DNA of 64,000 nt from Aeribacillus composti (GCF_007827555.1 NZ_VISS01000020.1:1-64000); one strand, 5' to 3'; counted from the stretch's first letter, positions 38,533 through 47,333 are shown. Made by a program: numbers and translations. The notes: generated by a model from the sequence alone, not told the origin.

Positions 38533-39042
38533 ATGAAACAAAAGCTTGCTGTTTTTTTATTAATCGTATTAGCAGCGATTGCAGTATGGCAATGGATCAA
38601 TTCCCAGAAGGAAACAGTCGGTTTAGAAATAGGAAACAAAGCTCCGAATTTTGAAGTAACGACTTTGGATGGAGAAAAGAAATCGCTTTCTGATTTTCAT
38701 GGAAAAAAAATACTTTTAAACTTTTGGGCCACTTGGTGTCCGCCATGTAAAAAAGAAATGCCGATCATGCAAAAAATATATGAAAAGCATCAAGATGAAG
38801 TAACAATTGTCGCGGTTAACTTTACTGCCAGTGAGAAAAGTGCAAAAGATGTTGAAAATTTTGTTCAACAGGCTGGATTTACGTTTCCGATATTACTTGA
38901 TCCAAAAAATAAAATGAACAGTGGATATAAAATTCTTACATATCCGACGTCATTTTTTCTTGATGAAAATGGAGTCATACAAGATAAAGTAGTGGGAGAA
39001 TTAAATGAAAAAACGATAAAAGAAAAACTAAACCTGAAATAA
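38533..39042 (+). CDS. yneN: YneN, membrane-anchored thiol-disulfide oxidoreductase
   Basis: A 169-residue TlpA/ResA-type thioredoxin-fold protein. One N-terminal helix (residues 4-22) anchors it outside the membrane. The active site is WCPPC with C69 and C72, and the cis-proline is in TYPTSFF. It could be kept reduced by CcdA (31.7 kb), as ResA and StoA are. AGAGGTG lies about ten bases before ATG 38533, which I prefer over GTG 38521. Confidence 0.88.
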   Translation: MKQKLAVFLLIVLAAIAVWQWINSQKETVGLEIGNKAPNFEVTTLDGEKKSLSDFHGKKILLNFWATWCPPCKKEMPIMQKIYEKHQDEVTIVAVNFTASEKSAKDVENFVQQAGFTFPILLDPKNKMNSGYKILTYPTSFFLDENGVIQDKVVGELNEKTIKEKLNLK

Positions 39043-39075
39043 AAAGACGCTGATTTCCTTTCGGGAATCAAAAAG

Positions 39076-39105
39076 AATCGGCTGACTTTGCCGATTTTTT
39101 CTTTT
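39076..39105 (+). terminator. yneN terminator
   Basis: AATCGGC (39076-39082) pairs with GCCGATT (39090-39096), followed by TTTTCTTTTT. Confidence 0.8.
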
Positions 39106-39246
39106 TGCAAAAGAAGAGTTTTTTTGAAACGTATGAAATTTTGCATTATTGGTTATATTGTCATTAAACATTCAAATTTTCAACGGGAAAGTGTCGGAAT
39201 ATTTTGTACAATAAAAGTAACAGAGAAAAGAAGTGAGGGATAAAAA

Positions 39247-39387
39247 ATGAAAAAAACGAAAATTTCGTTTAAACAGCTTGTGTTGGAAAATAAGCAAAAC
39301 TTGCTAAAAGACCGTGAAGCATTGAATGAAATTGAAGAAAGACTTGAAAAAAGGCTGGAAAAACGGCAATTGGAAAAATCGAGCTGA
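39247..39387 (+). CDS. FbpB family small basic protein
   Basis: A 46-residue basic, helical protein: SFKQLVLENKQNLLKDREAL, then NEIEERLEKRLEKRQLEKSS. The F-x-x-LV-x-ENK-x-x-LL-x-D pattern matches the Fur-regulated small basic protein (FbpB) family. FbpB of B. subtilis helps an sRNA limit iron-rich enzymes such as aconitase during iron starvation, so a paralogue one gene after citB and yneN is notable. No Fur box was identified upstream. The ribosome binding site is GTGAGGGATAAAAA. Confidence 0.75.
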   Translation: MKKTKISFKQLVLENKQNLLKDREALNEIEERLEKRLEKRQLEKSS

Positions 39388-39460
39388 TAGCAAACAGTCG
39401 TGTTTGACAGCATGTTTTCTGCTTTATTGGTAAACAATAAAAGCAGGAGGCGATTGTTTT

Positions 39461-39604
39461 ATGACAAATTCAAATGATATCCAGTCTCATTTTAATCCGA
39501 ATCATATCGGAACAAAACCGAGAGGATTCGGTGGAAACAAAGGGAAAAAAATGCAAAATAAGACGAATGAGCATCCTCAAGTGATTCAGACAAAAGGCGA
39601 GTAG
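39461..39604 (+). CDS. sspN: SspN, minor small acid-soluble spore protein
   Basis: A 47-residue protein with NPNHIGTKPRGFGGNKGKKM and the end HPQVIQTKGE. The GTKP, NKG(E/K)-x-M and PQ-x-IQTKGE segments match SspN of B. subtilis. AGCAGGAGGCGATTGTTTT precedes the ATG. tlp follows, as in B. subtilis where the two form a forespore operon. Confidence 0.92.
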   Translation: MTNSNDIQSHFNPNHIGTKPRGFGGNKGKKMQNKTNEHPQVIQTKGE

Positions 39605-39766
39605 GACATATGTCCACCGCCTTTTAATTTACATAATATAATTATGGTTACATCATTTTTCTCCTTTTCATTGAGGAAAAAGGTTCGTTTCATAATTTAA
39701 CATCAAATGCACAAACTATATTTGAAATGGCGATAAAACAATTTTTCCCAGAAAGGAGAATATTTG

Positions 39767-39988
39767 ATGCAAAATCGAACAAATCGTGATGACCGTTCCG
39801 ACAATGTTGAAAAATTGCAGGAAATGGTACAAAATACGATTGAAAACATCGAAAGAGCAGAAGAAACATTAGAGTTTGCCAACGACAGAGAGCGTGAACA
39901 GATTGAGGCAAAAAATCGCCGCAGAGAAGAAAGCATTGAGGCGATGCGACAAGAAATTAAAGATGAAGCTCGTGAACGAAACTCCTAG
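39767..39988 (+). CDS. tlp: Tlp, thioredoxin-like small spore protein
   Basis: A 73-residue helical spore protein. [20 protein letters not shown] is the family signature, followed by a long charged helix ([20 protein letters not shown]). Despite the name it has no thioredoxin fold or cysteines. GAAAGGAGAATATTT fits ATG 39767. CAAACTA at 39712-39718 is a possible sigma-G -10 with a weak -35 (TCATAA). Confidence 0.9.
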   Translation: MQNRTNRDDRSDNVEKLQEMVQNTIENIERAEETLEFANDREREQIEAKNRRREESIEAMRQEIKDEARERNS

Positions 39989-40262
39989 CTTTCAATTTAG
40001 GTTGATTATTCCATTTTAGTTTTCGATTGCAAATGGAAATGTTATAATAAAATTGTTCATTGAAAATTTTTGCCTTCTGGATTCATTTGATGAACGGCCA
40101 ACAATGGGACAAACTTTGTTTGACCGGCTTGAATAAAAAACAGACTCCGCAAAAAAGTTTAAGGAAGAAAGTTGAAATGGCCTAAAATAGAAAGCCTGTA
40201 TCACAGCCGCTGATGCAGGCTTTTTCGATCGATTTCATTTTTTGCAAGGGAGAGAGAAGCTT

Positions 40263-40688
40263 ATGTTTGTTTCATCAAAAGAAATAGAAGTTCGTTATGC
40301 GGAAACCGATCAAATGGGTGTCGTGTACCATGCCAATTATATTATATGGATGGAAGTTGGACGGACGAAGCTGATCCAAGATCTTGGCTTTTCGTATGCA
40401 GCGATGGAGAAAGACGGAATAATTTCCCCTGTCGTGGATATTCAAATCGAATATAAAAAACCGATTACATACGGTGAAAAGGCAATAATACATACGTGGA
40501 TTGAGAAATATAACGGAATTAAAACGGTATATGGGTACGAAATTTTCAATTCTCAAGGCGAATTGGCAGCAAAAGGTTTTTCCAGCCATGTTTGCGTAAA
40601 AAAAGAAACGTTTCGCCCAGTTGTATTTAAGAAATTATATCCTGAATGGCACGAAGCATATGTAAAAGCGATGAAAGAGGAGAGATAA
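40263..40688 (+). CDS. yneP: YneP, acyl-CoA thioesterase (hotdog fold)
   Basis: A 141-residue 4-hydroxybenzoyl-CoA thioesterase family protein. The active-site region RYAETDQMGVVYHANYIIWM holds the catalytic D16. Such YbgC-like enzymes release fatty acids from acyl-CoA or acyl-ACP. I prefer the ATG at 40263 (MFVSSKE), preceded by AAGGGAGAGAGAAGCTT, over the frame start at 40242. yneQ follows by three bases. Confidence 0.88.
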   Translation: MFVSSKEIEVRYAETDQMGVVYHANYIIWMEVGRTKLIQDLGFSYAAMEKDGIISPVVDIQIEYKKPITYGEKAIIHTWIEKYNGIKTVYGYEIFNSQGELAAKGFSSHVCVKKETFRPVVFKKLYPEWHEAYVKAMKEER

Positions 40689-40691
40689 AGA

Positions 40692-41000
40692 TTGGCCTTT
40701 GGAATCAAGAAAGAGGAGCTTGCTGAGTGGAAGAAAAAAGTGCGGAAAGGGGAAATCGCCTTTTTAACGCATTATTGGTATGATGAACGGTTTCCGGATT
40801 ATCATTCTGTAACAAAGGTTGGATGCAGCAATATAAAGCATTTAATAGAATGGGGAAATAAGAACGGTTTGAAAATGGAGTGGATCCATCATCATAAAGA
40901 TTTTCCGCATTTTGACCTGCTGGGGGAAAAACAAGTAGAAATCCTGCAAAAATATCAGCTAACCGATCATTTAAGAAGATTTAAATTGCTGAAAAAATAA
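40692..41000 (+). CDS. yneQ: YneQ, conserved hypothetical protein
   Basis: A 102-residue protein with a basic start (GIKKEELAEWKKKVRKGEIA) and several aromatic/histidine segments (THYWYDERFPDYHSVTKVGC; WIHHHKDFPHFDLLGEKQ). The histidine pattern hints at a metal site, but no function is known. It starts at TTG right after yneP, so the two are co-transcribed, as in B. subtilis. Confidence 0.85.
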   Translation: MAFGIKKEELAEWKKKVRKGEIAFLTHYWYDERFPDYHSVTKVGCSNIKHLIEWGNKNGLKMEWIHHHKDFPHFDLLGEKQVEILQKYQLTDHLRRFKLLKK

Positions 41001-41060
41001 AAGATTTGACGGGCATTTTGTGGAAGTCAGATTTGAGTAAAAAATGATGAGATGAAACAA

Positions 41061-41102
41061 GAAACCCAATCGGCAAATTAAATTTGCGGTTGGGTTTCTT
41101 TA
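41061..41102 (+). terminator. yneQ terminator
   Basis: GAAACCCAATCGGCAAATT and AATTTGCGGTTGGGTTTC form an 18-bp stem with one bulge, followed by TTTACT. Confidence 0.75.
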
Positions 41103-41186
41103 CTGACTATAGCATGCTTCGTCTACTAGAACAGCTCTTTGACAAAGACTTGTTTTTCGACCTATAGCATACTTTCAATCGATTTG

Positions 41187-41477
41187 CTAATTTATAAGAC
41201 GAACAACAGGTTCATGAATTTTTTCATCCAATTGAATGGTCACGTCATGATTGTCGAAATACCATAAATCATCATGTTCAACATAAAATGTGACCCCTAG
41301 TTTTTCGGCTTTTATTCCGATTTGATTTGGTGCTTCTTTTGCAATTCCAAGGGAAAATCCGCTTTGCACATGGCCGCATCCGCCATATCGGACAAAGAAG
41401 CGGACTGCATCTCCCTCGTTTAACTCCAATTCTTCCTTGTACCATTTTGCTGCATCATCGGTAATATTCAGTTTCAT
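41187..41477 (-). CDS. yneR: YneR, HesB/IscA-like protein
   Basis: A 96-residue member of the HesB-like domain family (KLNITDDAAKWYKEELELNE, then RFFVRYGGCGHVQSGFSLGI). It has one conserved cysteine in YGGCG and lacks the C-terminal C-x-C of true A-type Fe-S carriers, so scaffold activity is doubtful. GGAGTGACAAAA precedes the ATG at 41477. Position matches B. subtilis yneR. Confidence 0.85.
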   Translation of the reverse strand: MKLNITDDAAKWYKEELELNEGDAVRFFVRYGGCGHVQSGFSLGIAKEAPNQIGIKAEKLGVTFYVEHDDLWYFDNHDVTIQLDEKIHEPVVRLIN

Positions 41478-41549
41478 TTTTGTCACTCCTAATATCAGCT
41501 TCCTGTTTACATTATATTACATGAAAAGCTTTCTTTCCATGAATAAACT

Positions 41550-42704
41550 CTACTGGATAGAGTTCGTCACTTCTTTCGTTTCCAACCATTGATGCATATG
41601 CTTCATCACTTTTTCATAGGCGTTTTTGTCGATTCGGTCCAGCAATTCAACATAGTAATGATGATTTTTATTTTTGGTAACGTAGGTAGGGAGTAAACGC
41701 GGATTTTTCAAAGTCAGTGTCGTACCGTTAGCATCAGTCCGCTTAATTACATCAATCGAAAAAATCCCTCCGATGTCTTTTCCATCTCCCTTTTGGCCAG
41801 ACAAGAAGTTGCCTAACGAATACACAACGATACTCTTGTTTCCATTTTTTCCTTCCAGCCATTCGATCGGCTGCAATACATGAGGATGGTGACCGATGAT
41901 TATGTCCGCTCCATGATCGACTAGCAGCTGTGCCCATTGTTTTTGAGCGTCGCTTGGAAAGGATTGATATTCTTCTCCCCAGTGCATGTTAACAATAGTT
42001 ACATCAACTTGTCCATTTAGTGTGTCTAAATCCCTTTTCATTTTTTCTTCATCTATAAGGTTTACTAAATAGGGTTTATTTTTCGGAACTGGAATACCGT
42101 TTGTCCCATATGTATACGAAAGAAAGCCGATTTTCACCCCGTTGACCTGTTGAATTCTCCATGTATTGGCGTCCGCTTCGTTTTTAAAGCTCCCTACATA
42201 CGGTAGCCCGATTTGTTCATAATGCTGAATCGCATTTAAAATACCTTTTTCTCCTTTATCTAAACTATGATTGTTTGCTGTTGAGACGAGATCAATGCCA
42301 GCATCTTTTAGCGCATCTGCCACTTCGAACGGGCTGTTAAACAACGGATAACTGGAGATTCCAAGTTCTGTTCCCCCAATGATCGATTCTTGGTTGGCGA
42401 TGGCTAAGTCGCTTTTTGAGAGCAAAGGTTTTACTGTTGCAAACATTGGCTTAAAATTGTATGATTCGCTCCCGGTTCTCGCATCTTTAAAAAGCTGGCT
42501 ATGTATGAGAACATCACCTATTGCAGAAACAGTGACGAGCGATTCGGTCGGCTCCACTTTTTTGGGAGCAGCTTGTATAGATTGTGGCGAATCATCCACA
42601 TTTTCTTTTTTTACCGCGTTTTGCTCATTTGCCTGACCTTTGCTGCCGCATCCTGAAAAAAGCATCAAACAAATAATTGCGAAAATTAAGAAAACCTTTC
42701 TCAT
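41550..42704 (-). CDS. CapA-family lipoprotein (PgsA/YwtB-like metallophosphatase fold)
   Basis: A 384-residue secreted lipoprotein. The signal peptide ends in the lipobox LFSGC near residue 19. A linker follows, then a CapA (bacterial capsule synthesis, PF09587-type) domain with calcineurin-like metal motifs: AIGDVLIHSQL, SANNHSLDKG, VNMHWGEEY and GHHPHVLQPIE. CapA/PgsA proteins act in poly-gamma-glutamate capsule synthesis, but no pgsB or pgsC is adjacent, so the role is open. TAAGGAGGGTTTT precedes the ATG at 42704. The gene is not part of the conserved yne block in B. subtilis. Confidence 0.85.
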   Translation of the reverse strand: MRKVFLIFAIICLMLFSGCGSKGQANEQNAVKKENVDDSPQSIQAAPKKVEPTESLVTVSAIGDVLIHSQLFKDARTGSESYNFKPMFATVKPLLSKSDLAIANQESIIGGTELGISSYPLFNSPFEVADALKDAGIDLVSTANNHSLDKGEKGILNAIQHYEQIGLPYVGSFKNEADANTWRIQQVNGVKIGFLSYTYGTNGIPVPKNKPYLVNLIDEEKMKRDLDTLNGQVDVTIVNMHWGEEYQSFPSDAQKQWAQLLVDHGADIIIGHHPHVLQPIEWLEGKNGNKSIVVYSLGNFLSGQKGDGKDIGGIFSIDVIKRTDANGTTLTLKNPRLLPTYVTKNKNHHYYVELLDRIDKNAYEKVMKHMHQWLETKEVTNSIQ

Positions 42705-42783
42705 AAAACCCTCCTTAAATACTGTTTTTACTATCATAAACGTTTTGTCGGAAAAAATAAACTATTGTCTAATTTTGTTTGTA

Positions 42784-42892
42784 TGTTAGATTTCCTAACA
42801 TACTTTTTCGAAAAATTATGGAAAATGAATTGACATTAAAATAAAACGGGTGTAAAAATAGAGATATACTTCTTATGTTATTTTTTATAACA
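42784..42892 (+). promoter_or_regulatory. two TnrA/GlnR-type boxes before the amt operon
   Basis: Against TGTNANATTTTNTNACA, both TGTTAGATTTCCTAACA (42784-42800) and TGTTATTTTTTATAACA (42876-42892) match all but one defined position. A TTGACA at 42830-42835 with TAAAAA 17 bp downstream, or TATACT at 42865-42870, may be the promoter. Nitrogen-limitation control of amt by TnrA and GlnR is established in Bacillus. Confidence 0.75.
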
Positions 42893-42928
42893 TAATTAAG
42901 AAGAAATAATTACATGGGAGGTTGTGCT

Positions 42929-44194
42929 ATGGACTCATTAACGTTAATGAACAGTTTATGGGTGATGCTGGGAGCTATTTTGGTCATCTTTATGCAAGCA
43001 GGATTTATATTGCTCGAAGCGGGTTCTACACGAATGAAAAATGCCGGACATATTGCCGGAAAAACTGTTTTTACATTCGGAATTGCCTCCATTGTTTTCT
43101 GGGCAGTCGGCTATGGATTTATTTTTGGGAAGAACGGCAACTTTTTTGTAGGAATGTCTGACTTTTTTTATTCAGGATATGAAATAGATGGATTATCTCT
43201 TTCAACATCCGTCTTTTTTGTATTCCAGTTAGCCTTTGCCGGAGTTTCTCTCGCCATTGCCTTTGCTGGATTTGCGGAACGGGCGAAACTTTCAGTTTAT
43301 TTAATTTTTTCTGTATTGTTTACCGCACTTGTTTATCCAGTTGTTGCTCATTGGATTTGGGGCGGAGGATGGCTGTCGGAACATGGAAAACAAGATTTTG
43401 CAGGTTCTACCGTTGTTCATTTGACAGGTGCAATGGCAGCTTTGGCTGCAACGATCTTGTTGAAGCCTCGGATCGGTAAATATAACAAAGATGGTTCTGT
43501 TAATAATATTTATGGACATAACCAAGTTTATACAGCTCTAGGCGTACTTATTTTATGGGTTGGCTGGTTCGGTTTCAATGCAGGAAGCACGATTACAGTT
43601 GAGGATGGATTTTTTGGATTTGTTGCTTTGAACACGAATTTAGCTGCCGGAGCAGGAGCCGTAAGCGCCTTGATCATTTCATGGATCGCTGGCGGAAAAG
43701 CTGATATACCGACAATGTTAAACGGAGCGCTTGCAGGATTGGTCGCCATTACCGCATCTTGTGCATTTGTCGACACATGGGCTGCTGTCGTAATCGGACT
43801 AATAGCTGGAATTCTTGTATATTTTAGTATGAAGTTTTTTGATAAAGTTAAAATTGATGATCCGATTTATTGTTTGTCTGTTCACGGAGTAGCTGGTGTT
43901 TGGGGCACTTTATCAACTGGATTTTTTGCAACCCCTGAATTAGCAACTATTGGTAACCCTGGATTGTTTTACGGCGGAGGCTTTACGCAGCTCGGCATTC
44001 AAGCATTGGGAGTGTTTACTTCAGGTTTATACGCCTTTGTTGTTTCATTCGTCATCTTAGCTGTGATGAAAAAATTGCTCAATGGTTTGCGGGTGACAGA
44101 AGAAGAAGAAATGATCGGTTTGGACTTAAGCGAGCACGGAGTTTATGGGTATCCGGAAGCATTTGAATCTAATGAACAAAAGCTTGGAAGCTAA
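42929..44194 (+). CDS. amt: ammonium transporter Amt
   Basis: A 421-residue ammonium channel with about eleven membrane segments. The conserved pore histidines correspond to H164 (VVHLTGAMAAL) and H319 (LSVHGVAGVWGTLS), and GWFGFNAGS is the family signature. I choose the ATG at 42929 with GGGAGGTTGTGCT before it. In B. subtilis nrgA is paired with the PII gene nrgB; here no glnK-type gene follows, and a DUF294 nucleotidyltransferase gene takes its place. TnrA-type boxes precede it. Confidence 0.93.
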   Translation: MDSLTLMNSLWVMLGAILVIFMQAGFILLEAGSTRMKNAGHIAGKTVFTFGIASIVFWAVGYGFIFGKNGNFFVGMSDFFYSGYEIDGLSLSTSVFFVFQLAFAGVSLAIAFAGFAERAKLSVYLIFSVLFTALVYPVVAHWIWGGGWLSEHGKQDFAGSTVVHLTGAMAALAATILLKPRIGKYNKDGSVNNIYGHNQVYTALGVLILWVGWFGFNAGSTITVEDGFFGFVALNTNLAAGAGAVSALIISWIAGGKADIPTMLNGALAGLVAITASCAFVDTWAAVVIGLIAGILVYFSMKFFDKVKIDDPIYCLSVHGVAGVWGTLSTGFFATPELATIGNPGLFYGGGFTQLGIQALGVFTSGLYAFVVSFVILAVMKKLLNGLRVTEEEEMIGLDLSEHGVYGYPEAFESNEQKLGS

Positions 44195-44260
44195 CCGCAA
44201 GAGCGTATGGATGATGTATCATCTGTACGCTTATTTATAAAAAAGGGGATTTTTATACAC

Positions 44261-45238
44261 ATGGGGAATCCTTACAAACAATTGAAGGAATGGCGCAACA
44301 GCCATTTGCAAAAAGCGAAAACAGTGACGGAATTAAACAGTATACACGATCAGGTTATGAAACAATCCTTCCATCTTTCTTTCGAGATTGTAAAAAAGAA
44401 ATACGGCCCTGCGCCTTGTGAATTTACTTGGTTTTTAGTCGGAAGCGGCGGAAGAGGCGAGCAGGCGAAAATAAGCGATCAAGACCACGGACTCATTTTT
44501 CATTCCAATGAGAAAGAAGCTCTCGACTACTTTTTGCTGCTTGGAAAAGAAGTTTCATTCGGCTTGAACGTCATCGGTTATCCTTACTGCGAAGGAAATG
44601 TCATGTGTTCAACTTCTTTATGGTGCCGATCGGAACAAAGCTGGAGCAAGCAGATCAATAAATGGCTACAGGATGAAACATTTGATTCTATCCGCTATTT
44701 ATTAATCTTTTTTGATGCGCGTATGATCATCGGACAATCCGAATCGATTCATCGACTGAAAAACCAAATTTTCCAATATATTCAATATAATCCTGATTTT
44801 CTCGGTCGATTGTTAAACAACACAATGCATGTCAAAAAAGGGGTGGGTATTTTTCATCAGCTGCTTCCTGAAACATACGGCCCTCATTCAGGCGCTATTG
44901 ATTTAAAACAGGCCGGGTTATTGCCTTACATTAATTCTGTCCGCTTATTGGCGATCAAAGAACGATTGTTGGATACGTCTACGCTGTCGAGGTTTCAGCT
45001 TCTGATGAAGCAGGAGTATTTTCGTCATGTATTATCTCCATATCACACATATTTTCAAGAATTAGTAACGATTCATTTTAAAAATTCATTAAAAGCGAAC
45101 ACATATGATGAAGTTCATTACCTCTCTTTAAAGGATTTATCAAAAGAAGAAAAAGGAAGGCTAAAAAAAATCATTTTAGGCGGAAAAAAATTGATGAATG
45201 AAACGAAATCCATCATTGAAAAGGGCGTTAATCCATGA
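44261..45238 (+). CDS. DUF294 putative nucleotidyltransferase
   Basis: A 325-residue protein with a GlnD-like nucleotidyltransferase domain. GSGGRGEQAKISDQDHGLIF at 61-80 has the GS(x)GR(G)EQ core and metal ligands D73 and D75, followed by a helical DUF294 C-terminal domain. Family members often also carry CBS or cyclic-nucleotide domains, which are absent here. The start at 44261 has AAAGGGGAT 12 bp upstream; an earlier ATG at 44207 lacks a ribosome binding site. It overlaps the exonuclease gene by ATGA and follows amt by 66 bp. A role in modifying a nitrogen regulator is plausible by context only. Confidence 0.75.
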   Translation: MGNPYKQLKEWRNSHLQKAKTVTELNSIHDQVMKQSFHLSFEIVKKKYGPAPCEFTWFLVGSGGRGEQAKISDQDHGLIFHSNEKEALDYFLLLGKEVSFGLNVIGYPYCEGNVMCSTSLWCRSEQSWSKQINKWLQDETFDSIRYLLIFFDARMIIGQSESIHRLKNQIFQYIQYNPDFLGRLLNNTMHVKKGVGIFHQLLPETYGPHSGAIDLKQAGLLPYINSVRLLAIKERLLDTSTLSRFQLLMKQEYFRHVLSPYHTYFQELVTIHFKNSLKANTYDEVHYLSLKDLSKEEKGRLKKIILGGKKLMNETKSIIEKGVNP

Positions 45239-45978
45239 AACTTCCATCTTTTTTTCACTTGATGAAGCAATTTCAGGGGAAAATGCAATCTTCAGCATTT
45301 ACAGGTCTTGAAACAAATCTTCAGCATGCAGCGTTTTTGCGGAAAATGGAACAAGACTTAAAGCGGGAGGAAAGCTTGTCAACTCCTCTTCAGGAGCTGG
45401 ACGTTGTTGTGCTTGATTTGGAAACAACAGGTTTTTTTCCGGAAAAAGGGGATCAAATTCTTTCGATTGGAGCAGTTAAAGTTCACGGCATGCAGATTGA
45501 AGAAAAGCATACATTTTACTCTTTTGTTCAGTATGAAGGGGAAATTCCCGTTGACGTAAAGAAATTGACAGGAATTGTTGAAGAAGACGTAAGAGCTGCT
45601 CCCCCTATATCGGAAGTATTGATTCGTTTTTATCAATTTGCAGAAAATCGGACGCTTGTCGCCCATCATGCCAATCATGAAAAAAATTTTCTTACAGAAG
45701 CTAATAAGGAGCATTTCCGCATTCCATTTAAACATCGGATTGTGGATACAGCCATGCTGTTCCAGCTCGTTCAGCGAGAACAAATTGCCGTAAGTTTAGA
45801 TGAATGCTGCCGGTTTTTTTCCATCCCGGTCCAAAAGCGTCATCACGCCTTAGAAGATGCAAAAATGACAGCCGCGATCTGGTGTGAATATGTAAAAATG
45901 TTTGTTGAATCAGGCTATAAAACGTTGATGGATGTGTTTATCAAACTATCACTATTAAAACAAGGAGCGAGAAGATGA
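45235..45978 (+). CDS. DEDDh-type 3'-5' exonuclease (DnaQ-like)
   Basis: A 247-residue protein with an exonuclease III-type fold from about residue 55. Motif I is LDLETTG (D61, E63). Motif III is HHALEDA (H204, D208). In motif II the expected aspartate is replaced by glutamate, E149 in AHHANHEKNF, which may alter activity. The 54-residue N-terminal extension is helical. It is translationally coupled to the DUF294 gene. Pairs of DUF294 and DnaQ-like exonuclease genes recur in bacteria, usually beside a transporter. Its substrate is unknown, and replication proofreading is not implied. Confidence 0.8.
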   Translation: MKLPSFFHLMKQFQGKMQSSAFTGLETNLQHAAFLRKMEQDLKREESLSTPLQELDVVVLDLETTGFFPEKGDQILSIGAVKVHGMQIEEKHTFYSFVQYEGEIPVDVKKLTGIVEEDVRAAPPISEVLIRFYQFAENRTLVAHHANHEKNFLTEANKEHFRIPFKHRIVDTAMLFQLVQREQIAVSLDECCRFFSIPVQKRHHALEDAKMTAAIWCEYVKMFVESGYKTLMDVFIKLSLLKQGARR

Positions 45979-45999
45979 GTTCCCGCTCCTTTCTATTTT
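45963..45999 (+). terminator. terminator of the amt operon
   Basis: AGGAGCG (45963-45969) pairs with CGCTCCT (45984-45990), with an inner GAA/TTC pair, followed by TTCTATTTTA. The stem begins inside the last codons of the exonuclease gene. Confidence 0.7.
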
Positions 46000-46594
46000 A
46001 CAGCCATTTCACTTTTGGCTCTGTTTTATTTATGATCCTTTTAATATTGGCTCTGTGCCGATAGAAAACAAAGGTTGCGAGGATCGCGACAATGATCATT
46101 AAAGCCGCATCACCGGTAAAAATGGTATAAACTAACGTATACAGTGCTGTAACCATAGAGGATAAAGAAACATATTTTGATACATATAAAACAAGAAAAA
46201 ATACAGCAAGCATAGATAAAAAGAGTAATGGGCTATAAAAAAGCAGCACCCCTCCGCTTGTCGCCACGGCTTTTCCGCCCCGAAAGCCTGCGAAAATTGG
46301 ATACATATGTCCTACAGCAGCCACCATTCCTGCAATGAGCGTCCATGCTTGGTGAAGGTCGCCACTAAGCAATACGGGGAGGCTAGCTGCGAGAGTTCCT
46401 TTTAAAATGTCTGCAACCGTAACAAACAGCCCGGCTTTTTTTCCAAGCACTCGAAAAGTGTTGGTTGCACCTAAATTTCCGCTGCCATGTTCGCGAATAT
46501 CAATGCCGTATCCAATTTTGCCAACGATAAGTCCAAAGGGGATGGAACCAATTAAATAAGCTAAGATAAGGACTAAGATTAATAGAAAAGACAT
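45998..46594 (-). CDS. plsY: glycerol-3-phosphate acyltransferase PlsY
   Basis: A 198-residue membrane enzyme with five transmembrane segments. It moves an acyl group from acyl phosphate to glycerol-3-phosphate, the first step of phospholipid synthesis. The conserved loops [30 protein letters not shown] and [12 protein letters not shown] are intact. Together with plsC (23.3 kb) it covers phosphatidic acid formation. It is divergent from yneT. Confidence 0.95.
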   Translation of the reverse strand: MSFLLILVLILAYLIGSIPFGLIVGKIGYGIDIREHGSGNLGATNTFRVLGKKAGLFVTVADILKGTLAASLPVLLSGDLHQAWTLIAGMVAAVGHMYPIFAGFRGGKAVATSGGVLLFYSPLLFLSMLAVFFLVLYVSKYVSLSSMVTALYTLVYTIFTGDAALMIIVAILATFVFYRHRANIKRIINKTEPKVKWL

Positions 46595-46687
46595 AATGAA
46601 ACTCCTTTATATTCATGATTCTATTATTATTGTACACAATTGATTCGATCAGGACTATATTTTGTTGATAAAAGCCGTTTTAAAACT

Positions 46688-46716
46688 TTGGTGTTCGACG
46701 CTTTTACAGTTATAAT
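46688..46716 (+). promoter_or_regulatory. sigma-A promoter of yneT
   Basis: TTGGTG (46688-46693) and TATAAT (46711-46716) are 17 bp apart, about 28 bp before the start codon. Confidence 0.7.
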
Positions 46717-46749
46717 AAAAGAAACATTGGAAGGAGTGAACAAATTTTC

Positions 46750-47157
46750 ATGCAAAATCCAAGTCTAGACGAAATCCGTGATATTTTAAAAAAAAGCAAA
46801 CGAATCGCTGTTGTCGGCTTGTCCAACAATCCTGAAAGAGAATCTTACCAAGTTTCACAAGCGATGCAAAATGCGGGGTATGAGATTATTCCTGTCAATC
46901 CGATGATCGATGAAGCCTTGGGTGTCAAAGCGGTCTCATCCTTAAAAGAAATTGAAGGACATGTGGATATTGTAAACGTTTTTAGACGTTCTGAGCATTT
47001 ATTAGATGTTGCGAAAGAATTTTTAGAAATTGATGCCGATGTTTTTTGGGCTCAATTAGGCTGCGTTAACGAGGAAGCTTATCAATTATTAAAAGAAAAA
47101 GGTTATCCCGTTATCATGGATATGTGTATAAAAGTGGCGCATGCGTTAACAAAATAA
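46750..47157 (+). CDS. yneT: YneT, CoA-binding protein
   Basis: A 135-residue single Rossmann CoA-binding domain: RIAVVGLSNNPERESYQVSQ, then IIPVNP, and VFRRSEHLLDVA. It resembles the CoA-binding N-domain of succinyl-CoA synthetase. No catalytic function is known. The ATG follows GGAAGGAGTG at some distance. It lies between plsY and parE, as in B. subtilis. Confidence 0.9.
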   Translation: MQNPSLDEIRDILKKSKRIAVVGLSNNPERESYQVSQAMQNAGYEIIPVNPMIDEALGVKAVSSLKEIEGHVDIVNVFRRSEHLLDVAKEFLEIDADVFWAQLGCVNEEAYQLLKEKGYPVIMDMCIKVAHALTK

Positions 47158-47168
47158 CAAATGTTTCC

Positions 47169-47195
47169 CCCATCATCTTGATGGGTTCTTTTTTT
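47169..47195 (+). terminator. yneT terminator
   Basis: CCCATCA (47169-47175) pairs with TGATGGG (47179-47185), followed by TTCTTTTTTT. Confidence 0.85.
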
Positions 47196-47333
47196 GAAGA
47201 AAGGTTTGAAACATACGACATTTGAGTAATACAATAATATACGTTGCCGTGTAAGATTGCCAAACGCAGGGAAACCATGTAAAATACAGTTTACAAACAT
47301 CTGTTCTTGTTTTTTGAAAGGAGTTATTTGTTT

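Noticed and set aside
45235..45978. Exonuclease gene as DNA polymerase III epsilon subunit (dnaQ)
   Set aside because: Bacillus replication uses PolC with its own exonuclease; the operon context with amt and DUF294, the N-terminal extension and the altered motif II argue against a replicative role.
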